Source: Hyphomonadaceae bacterium (GTDB taxonomy: Bacteria; Pseudomonadota; Alphaproteobacteria; Caulobacterales; Aquidulcibacteraceae). Taken from it: a stretch of 64,000 nucleotides of DNA. The stretch covers positions 62,001 through 126,000 of the forward strand of contig JAEUMQ010000016.1 of the NCBI GenBank assembly GCA_016791425.1, in the 5' to 3' direction. Position numbers and translations under genes: made by a program. The stretch's first letter is position 1; the number at the start of each line of letters is the position of its first letter. The notes under the pieces are model-generated. The model was not told where the DNA came from. It was given only the letters and a program-made list of their open reading frames with translations, and did no database searches. Positions 42,523 to 50,721 of this stretch are shown piece after piece.

Positions 42523-43737
42523 TCAATCCGCGGCGGGACTGGCCACGCATCGATCGACCGGCAAACCGTAGCGCGCGCACAGGGCGGCATTGCGATAGAC
42601 CTCTGCGATCGGTCCGGTCGCGAGGTTGCCCATGCGACTTTGATCGGCGGGCGTCAGGACAGAGCCCAGTTGCCGCCAGGCGCGCAACGCATCGGACAAC
42701 CCTATCAGATTTTGCCGCAGCGTCGCATCGGCGAAGCCGGCGCGCGCTGCCGCGGCTTGCGCGACCGCAGCCGAGATCGGCGGCAAGAGCGCCAGCTGCT
42801 CTACGGTGATTGGTTGCGGCGGCGCAGTGGCCGGAGCATTCGGATCAGGGCTCGCCGTCGCCATCAGAACCACATAGCTGTTCGCGACCCCCTGATACGC
42901 AGCGACGTCTGATGGACATCCGCCGGCGCTCCGCGGCGCCTGAACAAGCTCGTTGCCAGAGCCCGCGACCATGAAGCAAAGCCTCGCCTCCAAATTGGAG
43001 AAATCGCTGATGTATCCGGGGGTATTGCGAGGATCGCGTTCTGTTCGGAACAGGAACGCGACGGTGCCCACCTTGCCGTCTGCGGCGGGATTGCAATCGG
43101 CGCTCGATGGCGTCACGCGCAGCAGAAGATCTCCGACCATCGCGCCTCGATTGCCGATCACGCCGTTGATGATCGGCTGCGCGACGCTCGTGTAGATCTT
43201 CGAGACGAGCTGAAAGCCTGCTGCGTATGGGGTTTTGGGCATGTCTCCGCTACCGGCGAAGCGCAAGATGTCGGCAATAATTTTGCCGCCTTTCCCGAGC
43301 TTCGCCTCGGTCACCATGATCGTACGAATGTGAATGGTGCTGAAGGTCGCCTTGGGGCCCGATGTGGCATGACCCGACAGGATCGAATGCGCGATCGCGA
43401 GACTGCCCGGACCGTCCGAAAAGTCCGCCACCGGGTGCTCTGACGTGCTGGTCAGCGTTACGTTTCCGACTGCGGCGATTTCCGCGGGCGCGGATGTCGG
43501 CGGAGCGAACTGGGTCTCGAAGGTGAGGATGGCACGCTCATCCGAGCGGAAGAAGCCGTCGCGCTTGTTCACCCGTGCTGCAATCGCGGTGAGACTGACC
43601 AGCTGCCCGGGCATGATGCAGCGAGGCGCGTTGACCGCCTGATCGACATAGATTCTCTGCGCCCCGCCGAATTGAGCGAGGGCCGGCGCCGGCGCGGTGC
43701 CCAGCAAGAGGCCAAGCGCGATCAGATATGCTCGCAT
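42523..43737 (-). CDS. Secreted protein of unknown function
   Basis: A 404-residue protein started at ATG 43737 behind GGAGGGC. The signal peptide is MRAYLIALGLLLGTAPAPALA followed by QFGG. Cysteines occur sparsely (RCIMPG, SADCNPAAD, EARLCFM, GGCPSD, LCARYG, DRCVAS), consistent with a periplasmic or secreted fold with disulfides. I see no catalytic motif and do not recognise the family. A Pro/Ala-rich linker near residue 310 separates a larger beta-rich region from a C-terminal helical part. It is divergent from the small membrane-peptide gene. Confidence 0.72.
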   Translation of the reverse strand: MRAYLIALGLLLGTAPAPALAQFGGAQRIYVDQAVNAPRCIMPGQLVSLTAIAARVNKRDGFFRSDERAILTFETQFAPPTSAPAEIAAVGNVTLTSTSEHPVADFSDGPGSLAIAHSILSGHATSGPKATFSTIHIRTIMVTEAKLGKGGKIIADILRFAGSGDMPKTPYAAGFQLVSKIYTSVAQPIINGVIGNRGAMVGDLLLRVTPSSADCNPAADGKVGTVAFLFRTERDPRNTPGYISDFSNLEARLCFMVAGSGNELVQAPRSAGGCPSDVAAYQGVANSYVVLMATASPDPNAPATAPPQPITVEQLALLPPISAAVAQAAAARAGFADATLRQNLIGLSDALRAWRQLGSVLTPADQSRMGNLATGPIAEVYRNAALCARYGLPVDRCVASPAAD

Positions 43738-43961
43738 GAAAGCCCTCCCAATACCCGTCCGCGGAATTAACATACCGCGCCCACATCCACAACCTGTGAT
43801 TTAAACGCCGAAATCGGAGCAAATGGGATCCCGTGACGGCCGTCACCGGCGCAAGCTGAATCCCACCTTAAGTTTGGCCCATCCCAAAGTTGGGTAGTCG
43901 CGGTGGTCGCGGCGCCGGGCCCGAGGACATCCGCGGGTCCGTTCCCTTGAAGGAGGATCAG

Positions 43962-44069
43962 ATGTTCGCCCGCCGTAAGCCCTGGACTTGCGCGATCGCG
44001 GCTCTGCTCGCGAGCGTTCTGTTCATCGGGGTCACGGCTGCGGCCCTGCCTCCGAGCTTGATGGCGTAA
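43962..44069 (+). CDS. 35-residue single-helix membrane peptide
   Basis: A short reading frame, MFARRKPWTCAIAALLASVL and on to a TAA stop, preceded by AAGGAGG at ideal spacing. A positively charged start (RRK) and one hydrophobic helix (about 10-28) predict a small inner-membrane peptide with an inside N terminus. There is no homology I can name. The Shine-Dalgarno quality and the leader-like composition are the main support. It could also be a remnant of an exported protein. Confidence 0.5.
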   Translation: MFARRKPWTCAIAALLASVLFIGVTAAALPPSLMA

Positions 44070-44121
44070 GCCCGAAAGCGAGAGCGCAGAGAGAGCCGTC
44101 GTGACCGAACTGACCACCGGC

Positions 44122-44151
44122 GCCGCCGACGTCCGCCTTGACGTCGGCGGC
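44122..44151 (+). repeat. 12-bp perfect hairpin upstream of dodecin
   Basis: GCCGCCGACGTC (44122-44133) and GACGTCGGCGGC (44140-44151) form a perfect 12-bp stem with loop CGCCTT. There is no T-run. It lies inside a 26-codon GTG frame (44101-44181) and between the 35-residue peptide gene and dodecin, so it could be an attenuator, a terminator or a processing site. Confidence 0.45.
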
Positions 44152-44243
44152 GTTCGCGCGCTCAACGCTCTTCTGGCGTGATCTTTCACGGCGAACCGGT
44201 TTCCACTTCACCTGGATCACGCTGACATCAAGGGAGGATGCTC

Positions 44244-44453
44244 ATGAGCGTCTACAAGGTCATCGAGATCATCGGCACGAGCAAGAAGGGCTGGGACGAC
44301 GCTGCGCGCCAGGCCATGGCGCAGGCCGGCGAAAGCCTCCGCGATCTGCGCGTCGCCGAAGTCGTGAAGATGGATCTCGCACTCACCGAGACCGGCGAGA
44401 TCGAGGCCTACCGCACGCGGCTGGCTGTCAGCTTCAAATACGAGAAGGGCTGA
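44244..44453 (+). CDS. Dodecin family flavin-binding protein
   Basis: A 69-residue protein started at ATG 44244 with AGGGAGG seven bases upstream; another ATG six bases earlier lies too close to that site. The pattern VYKVIEIIGTSKKGWDDAARQAM, the flavin-stacking Trp and EIEAYRTRLAVSFKYE match dodecin. Dodecamers store and quench riboflavin or FMN in the cytosol. Several flavoproteins occur elsewhere in the window, but no operon link is seen. Confidence 0.92.
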   Translation: MSVYKVIEIIGTSKKGWDDAARQAMAQAGESLRDLRVAEVVKMDLALTETGEIEAYRTRLAVSFKYEKG

Positions 44454-44460
44454 ACGCGAA

Positions 44461-44492
44461 ACGCGCTCCTCGCTTGGGAGCGGGGAGCGCGT
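44461..44492. terminator. Bidirectional terminator-like hairpin
   Basis: ACGCGCTCC (44461-44469) pairs with GGAGCGCGT (44484-44492) across a 14-base loop. It begins 8 bp after the dodecin stop and ends 23 bp before the stop of the convergent lipoprotein gene. It has no long T-run on either side. Confidence 0.55.
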
Positions 44493-44514
44493 CGCACGCA
44501 GTCTTCGAGATGCT

Positions 44515-45036
44515 TCAGGCCGGAACCCACTGCCCCGACGCGTTGCGGCAATAGGTTTCCGGCGGCAGCCGCTCGTTGCCGTATTGCGGATCTGTCACGG
44601 TCGCGGTGATGCGCCGGCATTCGCCGCCGGGTCCCGAAACCGCTTGCGGCGGCGCCACTGACACGGTGCGGCTCGCGCCCTGGTCGGACTGCCAGCTGGT
44701 ATCGACCGCGCGGTTCTCCGCCAGCGCTTGCTGATAGCCGCGCTCGATGTTGGCCTGGTCGCGCGCCGTCATCCAGCGGCAGACGCCATAGGTGCCAAGC
44801 CCGCCCGCGGCTGCGCCGAGCGCGGCGTTCTCGCCGCGATTGCCGCGCGGGGCCGTGGCCGCGCCGAGCACCGCGCCGATGCCCGCGCCGACCAGCGCGT
44901 TGCGCATGCATTGCGAGAGCTGGGTGCCGCCATAGCCGCTCCCGCCTCCATAGCCGGAACCATAGCCGCCGGTGGTCTCGCAGGCGCTCAAGGCGAGCGC
45001 GCCCGCGAGCGCGAGAGCAACGAAACGAAAACGCAT
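44515..45036 (-). CDS. Glycine-zipper lipoprotein (17-kDa surface antigen type)
   Basis: A 173-residue protein. ATG 45036 (MRFRFVALALAGALALSAC) is chosen because GAGGAG lies eight bases upstream; the ATG six bases earlier is too close. Lipobox LSA|C at about Cys19. A Gly/Tyr/Ser-rich stretch is followed by a glycine zipper (LVGAGIGAVLGAATAP and GAAAGGLGTYG) and a C-terminal region with GGECRRITATV and ETYCRNASGQWVPA, as in rickettsial 17-kDa-antigen-like lipoproteins. It is likely anchored in the outer membrane, with a structural or stress role. Confidence 0.82.
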   Translation of the reverse strand: MRFRFVALALAGALALSACETTGGYGSGYGGGSGYGGTQLSQCMRNALVGAGIGAVLGAATAPRGNRGENAALGAAAGGLGTYGVCRWMTARDQANIERGYQQALAENRAVDTSWQSDQGASRTVSVAPPQAVSGPGGECRRITATVTDPQYGNERLPPETYCRNASGQWVPA

Positions 45037-45174
45037 GGGCATTTCTCCTCGACGGATCAACGCGCGAACCGGAATTTCGTCCCCCGGGCGGATCGCCGCA
45101 ATCGCGCGTCAAGCGAACCAGGCCGCCCGATAGCGCACGCTGATGGCGATCCTGGGGCGCTTTGCGGCCGAGGC

Positions 45175-45561
45175 CTAGCCGGCCAGCCGGCAGGTGACCG
45201 GGGCGCCCTTGGGCTGCTCGTCTTCCTCCAGCGCCACCGTGAGGCTGGCCGGCGGCCGCCAGGTGGCCTCGGTCGGATCGCGCCCGGCGCGCAGATCGGC
45301 CCCCGCGCCCTCGTAATGATAGCCGACCCCGGTGATCTGGACGAGCAGCACCAGGGGCGCGCCGCCGTCCTCCGAGACCAGCGCCCGGCCGGCCGCGCGG
45401 TCGAACGTCACATCGAGCCGCGAGCCGTCCTCGCACCGGAAACGCTGCTGCGCGGCCTCCGGCGGAGCATCGGGGCACGGCGTGGCGCAGCCCGCCGCAA
45501 GCACTCCCGCACACAGCGCGGCCGCGCGGAGCGCGCTCCGGACAAGTTCATTCCGCCGCAT
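45175..45561 (-). CDS. MliC-like lipoprotein (C-type lysozyme inhibitor family)
   Basis: A 128-residue lipoprotein started at ATG 45561 (MRRNELVRSALRAAAL), with lipobox LAAG|C at about Cys24. The mature domain carries the MliC/COG3895 pattern RFRCEDGSRLDVTFDRAAGRALV, then GVGYHYEGAG and a closing Cys (VTCRLAG) that can pair with the first. Such proteins sit in the outer membrane and inhibit vertebrate-type lysozyme. It is divergent from the O-antigen-ligase-like gene. Confidence 0.75.
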   Translation of the reverse strand: MRRNELVRSALRAAALCAGVLAAGCATPCPDAPPEAAQQRFRCEDGSRLDVTFDRAAGRALVSEDGGAPLVLLVQITGVGYHYEGAGADLRAGRDPTEATWRPPASLTVALEEDEQPKGAPVTCRLAG

Positions 45562-45689
45562 CGACCGTTCCCGCGCTGCCCCCAGATACCGCCACCATAG
45601 CCGCTCTGGTGCGGATTGAAATCGCTGGCCGCGGACGCGCATGCATCCGCCTTGCTGGCCCGCCGCGGCGCACCCTATGAACCCTGCCG

Positions 45690-46889
45690 ATGCCCGGCCC
45701 GCAGGAACCCTCATCGCAAGCCGCCCGCGCGCCGGGCGCGCGTCGCGGCGGCTGGGCCGCGGCGCTCGCGCTTGGACTGACGCCGCCGATCGCGGTCGGC
45801 GGAGGGCTGGCGATGGCCCCGCTGGCCGCCGCGGCCGGGCTGGCGGGCGCGCCCTACCGCAGCGCGGCGCGTCTGTTGCGCGCCGGCGGCTTGCCCCTGC
45901 TGTTGCTTGGCCTCTTCGTGCTCTGGGCGATGGCGAGCGCGTTCTGGTCCGCCGCGCCGACGCGGTGGGAAGCGGCCGCGAAGCTCGCGGGCGGGGTCGC
46001 GACCGGCCTCGGCCTGCTCGGCGGCGTCCTTCTCGCCGGTCGCGACGGGCGCAGCCTCGTGCGCGCCGCCGCCGCCGCGGGCGCCCTGATGCTGGGCGCG
46101 CTTCTCACCATCGAGGCGCTCTTCGCCATGCCGTTCAACCGCCTGGCCCAGCCCGATCCGGTGGACTGGGTGGTGGCGATCAATCCGGGCCACGGCGGGA
46201 GCATCCTCGCGGTCCTCGTCTGGCCGGCGATTTTATCCGTTCACGGACGATTGCGGCTGCCCGTCGCGCTCGCCGCGCTGGCGCTGGCGGCTTTCGCCTG
46301 CACCCGGTTCGAGAACCACACCAACATCGTCGCCTTCCTGGCCGGCGGCGCCGCGGCGCTGCTGGCCGCGCGCTGGCCGCGCGCGACGCTGACGGCGCTG
46401 GGCGCCTTTTTCGCCGCGCTGGTGCTCCTGGCGCCGCTCTGGGCGTCGCTCTTGCCGCACGCGGACGCGCTGCCGCTGCCCTATTCCTGGTTGGAGCGCA
46501 TCGAGATGTGGCGCTCGTCCGCGGCGCGGACCGCCCAGGCGCCGCTCTTCGGACACGGGCTCGACGCCGTCCGCCTGATGAAGGCCGCGCAGGACATCGG
46601 CGGCGTGGAATATCATTTCATCTCGCTGCATCCGCACAATGCGGGACTGCACATCTGGCTGGAGCTCGGCGCCGTGGGCGCAGCGCTCGCCGCGGCCGCG
46701 CTCTTCTTCGGCGGGCGCGGAATCGCACGCGCGCTTTCGGGCGACGCGGCGACCGCGGCGGCGGCCGGAGCGTGCGCATTCGCCGCCCACGCTTTCCTGA
46801 GCCTCGGCGTGTGGCAGGAATGGTGGATCGCCACGGCGTTCGTGCTCGCCGCCTCGGTTGCGGCGCTGAAAGAGACCCAGGAGACCTGA
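45690..46889 (+). CDS. O-antigen ligase-like membrane protein (WaaL/Wzy type)
   Basis: A 399-residue protein with about ten to twelve hydrophobic helices. A long periplasmic loop (about residues 255-320) contains LERIEMWRSS, LFGHGLDAVR and SLHPHNAGLHIWLELG; the HPHN motif is the hallmark of the O-antigen ligase/polymerase family (PF04932). It is followed by TGATG overlap with an SDR gene and then ATGA overlap with a GT4 gene, forming a three-gene polysaccharide operon. Confidence 0.82.
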   Translation: MPGPQEPSSQAARAPGARRGGWAAALALGLTPPIAVGGGLAMAPLAAAAGLAGAPYRSAARLLRAGGLPLLLLGLFVLWAMASAFWSAAPTRWEAAAKLAGGVATGLGLLGGVLLAGRDGRSLVRAAAAAGALMLGALLTIEALFAMPFNRLAQPDPVDWVVAINPGHGGSILAVLVWPAILSVHGRLRLPVALAALALAAFACTRFENHTNIVAFLAGGAAALLAARWPRATLTALGAFFAALVLLAPLWASLLPHADALPLPYSWLERIEMWRSSAARTAQAPLFGHGLDAVRLMKAAQDIGGVEYHFISLHPHNAGLHIWLELGAVGAALAAAALFFGGRGIARALSGDAATAAAAGACAFAAHAFLSLGVWQEWWIATAFVLAASVAALKETQET

Positions 46890-47740
46890 TGCGCGTGCTC
46901 GTGACCGGCGCCGGCGGCTTCATCGGCGGCGCACTTGCGCCCGCGCTGCAGGCGCAAGGCGCCCAGATCATCGCCGTTCTGCGCGACGATATCCCGACCT
47001 GCCCGATCGCAGCGGACGACGTGATCGTTCATCTCGCGGGCCTCGCCCACGCGCGCGCCACCGAGGCGCAGCACCGCGCCGCGAACACCGACCTCACGCT
47101 GGCCCTGGCGCGGCGCGCACGCGACGCCGGCGCCAGACGCTTCGTGTTCGCCAGCTCGATCAAGGCGGTCGGCGAACAGACCTTCGGCACGCGCTTCTCC
47201 GAGACGACGCGCGCCGAGCCGCTTTCCGCCTACGGACGATCGAAGCTCGCCGCCGAACAGGGACTGGCGCAGATCGAGGGCCTGGACTGGGTGGCGCTGC
47301 GCCCGCCGCTGGTGCATGGGCCCAACGCCAAGGCGAATTTCGGCGCGCTGCTGCGCCTGGCCGACACCGGGCTGCCCCTCCCGTTCGACGCGCTGAAGAA
47401 CAGCCGCAGCCTGCTGTCGCTGCCCTCGGCGGTGGAGGCCTTCGCGCTGGCCGTCTTCAAGGACGGCCCCCCCGGCATATTCCATGTCGCGGACGCCCCG
47501 ACCCTCTCCACCGCCCGGATCGTCGCCAACCTGCGCGCGGGCCTTGATCGCCCCAAGCGCCTCGTGCGACCGGGTATCCTGCGGCCGCTCCTGGGCCTCA
47601 AGCAGGTGCGCATGCTGACCGAGTCGCTCGAGATCGACGACACGCGCTTCCGCCGCGCGTACGGCTTCAACGGCGCCGATTCCAACGCCGCCCTGAAAGC
47701 CACCGCACGCGCCTACGCCGAGGCCAGGCGCGCCCGATGA
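46889..47740 (+). CDS. NAD-dependent epimerase/dehydratase (SDR family)
   Basis: A 283-residue protein, with ATG 46889 overlapping the preceding stop (TGATG). It has the Rossmann motif VLVTGAGGFIGGALAPAL, HLAGLAHARA, FASSIKAVGE and the catalytic YGRSK (Tyr-x-x-x-Lys) near residue 116. The closest general type is UDP-glucose 4-epimerase/WbpV-like enzymes used in O-antigen sugar synthesis. It acts in the cytosol on a nucleotide sugar and is translationally coupled to both neighbours. Confidence 0.87.
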   Translation: MRVLVTGAGGFIGGALAPALQAQGAQIIAVLRDDIPTCPIAADDVIVHLAGLAHARATEAQHRAANTDLTLALARRARDAGARRFVFASSIKAVGEQTFGTRFSETTRAEPLSAYGRSKLAAEQGLAQIEGLDWVALRPPLVHGPNAKANFGALLRLADTGLPLPFDALKNSRSLLSLPSAVEAFALAVFKDGPPGIFHVADAPTLSTARIVANLRAGLDRPKRLVRPGILRPLLGLKQVRMLTESLEIDDTRFRRAYGFNGADSNAALKATARAYAEARRAR

Positions 47741-48906
47741 GGAAGCTCCTCTTCGTGGCGACGGAGGATTGGTTCGTCCGCTCGCATTTCCTGCCGATGG
47801 TCGCGCGCGCCAAGGCGGATGGCTGGGAGACGGTCGTCGCAGCCCGCGTAGGGGACGCCGCGAAAGACCTGGAGGCTGCTGGCGCACGCGTGGCGCCGCT
47901 GTCCGGCGTGCGCGGCCGCCTTTCTCCAGGCGCGGTGCTGGCCGAAGCGGCGGAGATGCGCCGCGTCCTGAAGGAAGAGCGCCCCGATCTCATCCACGCG
48001 ATCGCGCTGAAGCCCTGCTTCGTCGTCTCGCTGGCGATGGGCGCCGCGCCCGACGCCGGGATTGCGTTCGCGATCACCGGCATGGGCTATCTCTCCGCGC
48101 GCGATCTGCGCATGCGCCTGGCGCGCGCCGCGGCGCTGCAATTCATCGCCGACGCCGCGCAGCGACGCTCCGCGATCATGGTGCTGGAGAACGACCACGA
48201 CCGCCGCAAGTTCGAGAAGCGCGGCGTGCGCCGCGAGATGACCGCGATCCTGCCCGGCGCCGGCATCGATCCCGCGCGGCTGACGCTGAGCGAGCCGCCA
48301 TCCGCCCCGCCGATCCGCGTCGGGCTTGCGGCGCGGCTCTTGCGCTCCAAGGGCATCGAGGACGCCATCGAGGCCGTGCAAATTCTCCGGGCGCGCGGAT
48401 CCCCGATCGAGCTCGCCATCGCCGGCGCTCCGGACCCGGACAATCCGGCGTCCTACTCCGAAGCGGACATGGCGCGCTGGAACGCGTTGCCGGGCGTCGC
48501 CTGCAGGGGCTGGACGAGCGACATCAGCCGCTTCTGGGCCGACGCGCACATCGGCGTCTTCCCCTCGCGCGGCGGCGAAGGCCTTCCCAAAAGCATGCTG
48601 GAGGCGGCCGCCCTGCGCCGCGCCATCGTCGCCACCGATGCGCCCGGCTGCCGCGATTTTGTCGAGCACGAGGCGACGGGACTGCTCGCGCCGCGCAGCG
48701 ATCCCGCGGCGCTTGCCGACGCCATCGCCCGCCTCGCGGATGATGCGGCGCTGCGCAGCCGCCTCGCCGAAGCCGCGTATGTCAAAGCCCGCTCAGGCTA
48801 CACCGAGGAGATCGTCGCGCGTACAGTGGCGCAGGCCTGGGAAGCGGCGCTTGCAGCAAAGCGCGGCGTGATCGCGCCAACGCGCCGCGCCCCGGCCCCC
48901 GCCTAG
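47737..48906 (+). CDS. Family 4 glycosyltransferase (GT-B fold)
   Basis: A 389-residue protein overlapping the SDR stop by ATGA. N-terminal GT-B half from LFVATEDWFVRSHFLPM with RPDLIHAIALKP. The C-terminal half has VGLAARLLRSKGIEDAIEA and the nucleotide-sugar-binding GVFPSRGGEGLPKSMLEAAALRRAIVATDAPGC (E-x7-E type), as in WbpH/PglA-type enzymes that extend lipid-linked glycans. It is the last gene of the ligase-epimerase-GT operon and is followed by a strong palindrome. Confidence 0.88.
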   Translation: MRKLLFVATEDWFVRSHFLPMVARAKADGWETVVAARVGDAAKDLEAAGARVAPLSGVRGRLSPGAVLAEAAEMRRVLKEERPDLIHAIALKPCFVVSLAMGAAPDAGIAFAITGMGYLSARDLRMRLARAAALQFIADAAQRRSAIMVLENDHDRRKFEKRGVRREMTAILPGAGIDPARLTLSEPPSAPPIRVGLAARLLRSKGIEDAIEAVQILRARGSPIELAIAGAPDPDNPASYSEADMARWNALPGVACRGWTSDISRFWADAHIGVFPSRGGEGLPKSMLEAAALRRAIVATDAPGCRDFVEHEATGLLAPRSDPAALADAIARLADDAALRSRLAEAAYVKARSGYTEEIVARTVAQAWEAALAAKRGVIAPTRRAPAPA

Positions 48907-48929
48907 CGCGGCTTGCCAAACGAAGCGCG

Positions 48930-48951
48930 CCCCTCCCCTCGAGGGGAGGGG
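48930..48951. terminator. 22-bp perfect palindrome between convergent genes
   Basis: CCCTCCCCTC at 48931-48940 meets GAGGGGAGGG at 48941-48950, with one more pair outside, giving a continuous palindrome without loop. It lies 24 bp after the GT4 stop and about 40 bp before the stop of the convergent tail-protein gene. It is likely a terminator, or one copy of a dispersed palindromic element; only this copy was noticed in the window. Confidence 0.5.
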
Positions 48952-48990
48952 GCGCCATGCTCCGCATAGGGAGCAATCAGAGGCATAGGC

Positions 48991-50589
48991 TCAAGTATCC
49001 ACCACGATCGTCTTGATCGTGCCGTCGCCGAAGATGACTTTGAGATCGCCGTCGGCCGTATCGACATAGATCTTCGCCAGCCCCGATGTTGCTGAAGGCG
49101 CCGTCTTGCCGTCGGCGATCTCGATGTGCGAATGCCGCGTGATCGAATAGGCGCTGTCGGCGTTGTTGCGGAAATTGATCTCCCCATCCGCCGGCGCCCG
49201 GATCGTCCCGCGATTGAAGAATCCGTACGTTCCCGAGCCGCCGATCTGGCAGCTGCCGGCCGGGAAGATGCTGCCGGTGAACGCCACCTGCCCGCCGCGG
49301 GTGACGGAGAACTGGCTCGTGCCGCCGACCTTGAGATTGATGAGCCGCGACGCCGAATTGGAGTTCGTGTTCGTCACGTCGAGATTGATCGCGTCGAAGG
49401 TGTCGGACGCATCGTTCCAGGTCGAGGTGATGGAAAGCGCATTGGCCGGATCGGTGATCGTGCCCTGCGCGAGCGCGAGCGTGACGCCCGCAACCGCTCC
49501 GGTGAAGGTCCCGCCCGCGAGCGGCATGGCCGCGATGTCGCTGAGCGCCTGCGCGAACGTGCGCTCGGCGAAATTGCCCGCAGCCGTGGCGCCGACATAA
49601 CAGGCCTGCGTCGCGTTCAGGAGCTTGGCGAACGTCACCGCGTCGTCGAGGATCTTGCCGGTGGTGACCGCGTCGTTCGCGATCGTCGTGGCCGTCCCGC
49701 CGGCGCTCTTCGTCACGTCCCCGGTGAACGCGCTCGTCTGGATGCCTCCCGAGCCGGTGAATTCGATGCCGCCGGACACGGTAAGCTCTTCAGCGTCCCC
49801 TGCGCCCGCCGTGTCGCGTCCGACCAGGCGGTCCGTCGCGCTCACATTCTGCAGCTTGGCGTAGCTGACCGCATCGTTGTCGATCTGGCTTGCGCCCACC
49901 GTGTTGAGGGCCGCGAGCGCGCCGAGCGCTTCGAACTTGTCGCGCACGGCGTTCTTGGAGGGCGCGATCGCGGTGACCCCGTCCCAGCTCGTCGCGTTGT
50001 AGGCGGCATCGGAGATAACCGCCGCGATGGCGGCGTCGGCGGCTGCGATCGAATAGAAATCCACGCCGGCCTCAAGGTCGAGCTGGCCGCGCATCGCGGC
50101 ATAGTCGGCCGCGCCGAGCAGCGAGAGCACGTTCGCGGAGATGGCGACCTCGCCGAAATCGCCGACGCCCGAGGCGCCGATCAGCGCGCGCTGCGTGGCG
50201 TTCTGCAGCTTCGCGAAGGTGACCTGATCATCCACAAGCGCGACCGGCTCGGCGATCCAGGCCGCGCCGTCATGCACGAGCGTGGAATCCGCATCCTTCA
50301 CGAACGCGTACCAGCCTTCGCGGGGGCTAAGCTCTTCCCAGGCGCCGTCGCGATAATACGCGATCGCGCCCTCCGCCATCGCGCCCCATGCGTCGCCGGT
50401 CTTGCCCGAAGGAAGAATGTAGCATTGCCCGTCCGTGGGACCGCCCGGCTCCGCGCCCGTCGTGGCCGAAACCACCGCGAGCTGCACCAGCGCATCGAGC
50501 CTGATGAGGCTTTCGTTGACGGTGACGTGCTTCTGCGCCTGCGCGGGCATGAGGAAAGGAAGGCCGAGATTGCTCGATTGGTCCGACAT
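48991..50589 (-). CDS. DUF2793 phage-tail/gene-transfer-agent-like fibre protein
   Basis: A 532-residue protein, ATG 50589 behind AGGAG. Residues about 1-100 match DUF2793: SNLGLPFLMPAQAQKHVTVNESLIRLDALVQLAV, typical of alphaproteobacterial gene-transfer-agent and prophage tail genes. The middle has three degenerate repeats of the form D-x-V-[TS]-[FY]-A-K-L-x-N-[AV]-[TS], each followed about 10-15 residues later by a G-rich turn, as in phage fibres. The C terminus resembles a fibre tip (GGTSQFSVTRGGQVAF, YGFFNRGTI). No other phage structural gene is near, so it is an orphan. Confidence 0.78.
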   Translation of the reverse strand: MSDQSSNLGLPFLMPAQAQKHVTVNESLIRLDALVQLAVVSATTGAEPGGPTDGQCYILPSGKTGDAWGAMAEGAIAYYRDGAWEELSPREGWYAFVKDADSTLVHDGAAWIAEPVALVDDQVTFAKLQNATQRALIGASGVGDFGEVAISANVLSLLGAADYAAMRGQLDLEAGVDFYSIAAADAAIAAVISDAAYNATSWDGVTAIAPSKNAVRDKFEALGALAALNTVGASQIDNDAVSYAKLQNVSATDRLVGRDTAGAGDAEELTVSGGIEFTGSGGIQTSAFTGDVTKSAGGTATTIANDAVTTGKILDDAVTFAKLLNATQACYVGATAAGNFAERTFAQALSDIAAMPLAGGTFTGAVAGVTLALAQGTITDPANALSITSTWNDASDTFDAINLDVTNTNSNSASRLINLKVGGTSQFSVTRGGQVAFTGSIFPAGSCQIGGSGTYGFFNRGTIRAPADGEINFRNNADSAYSITRHSHIEIADGKTAPSATSGLAKIYVDTADGDLKVIFGDGTIKTIVVDT

Positions 50590-50721
50590 GAAGTGCTCCT
50601 GGCGGCCATTCTCGCACGGGTCCGGGGTCGGTCGGATTGGCGGCGACTTATCCCCCTATTTTCGGCCGCCCGCGGCTGCGCGAAACCGCGTGTTTTCCCT
50701 GCAAAAGCGCTATGGTGAGGC

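Noticed and set aside
45641..46888. Plus-strand open frame running into the SDR gene from upstream.
   Set aside because: It is an out-of-frame shadow of the O-antigen-ligase-like gene; the SDR begins at the TGATG overlap.
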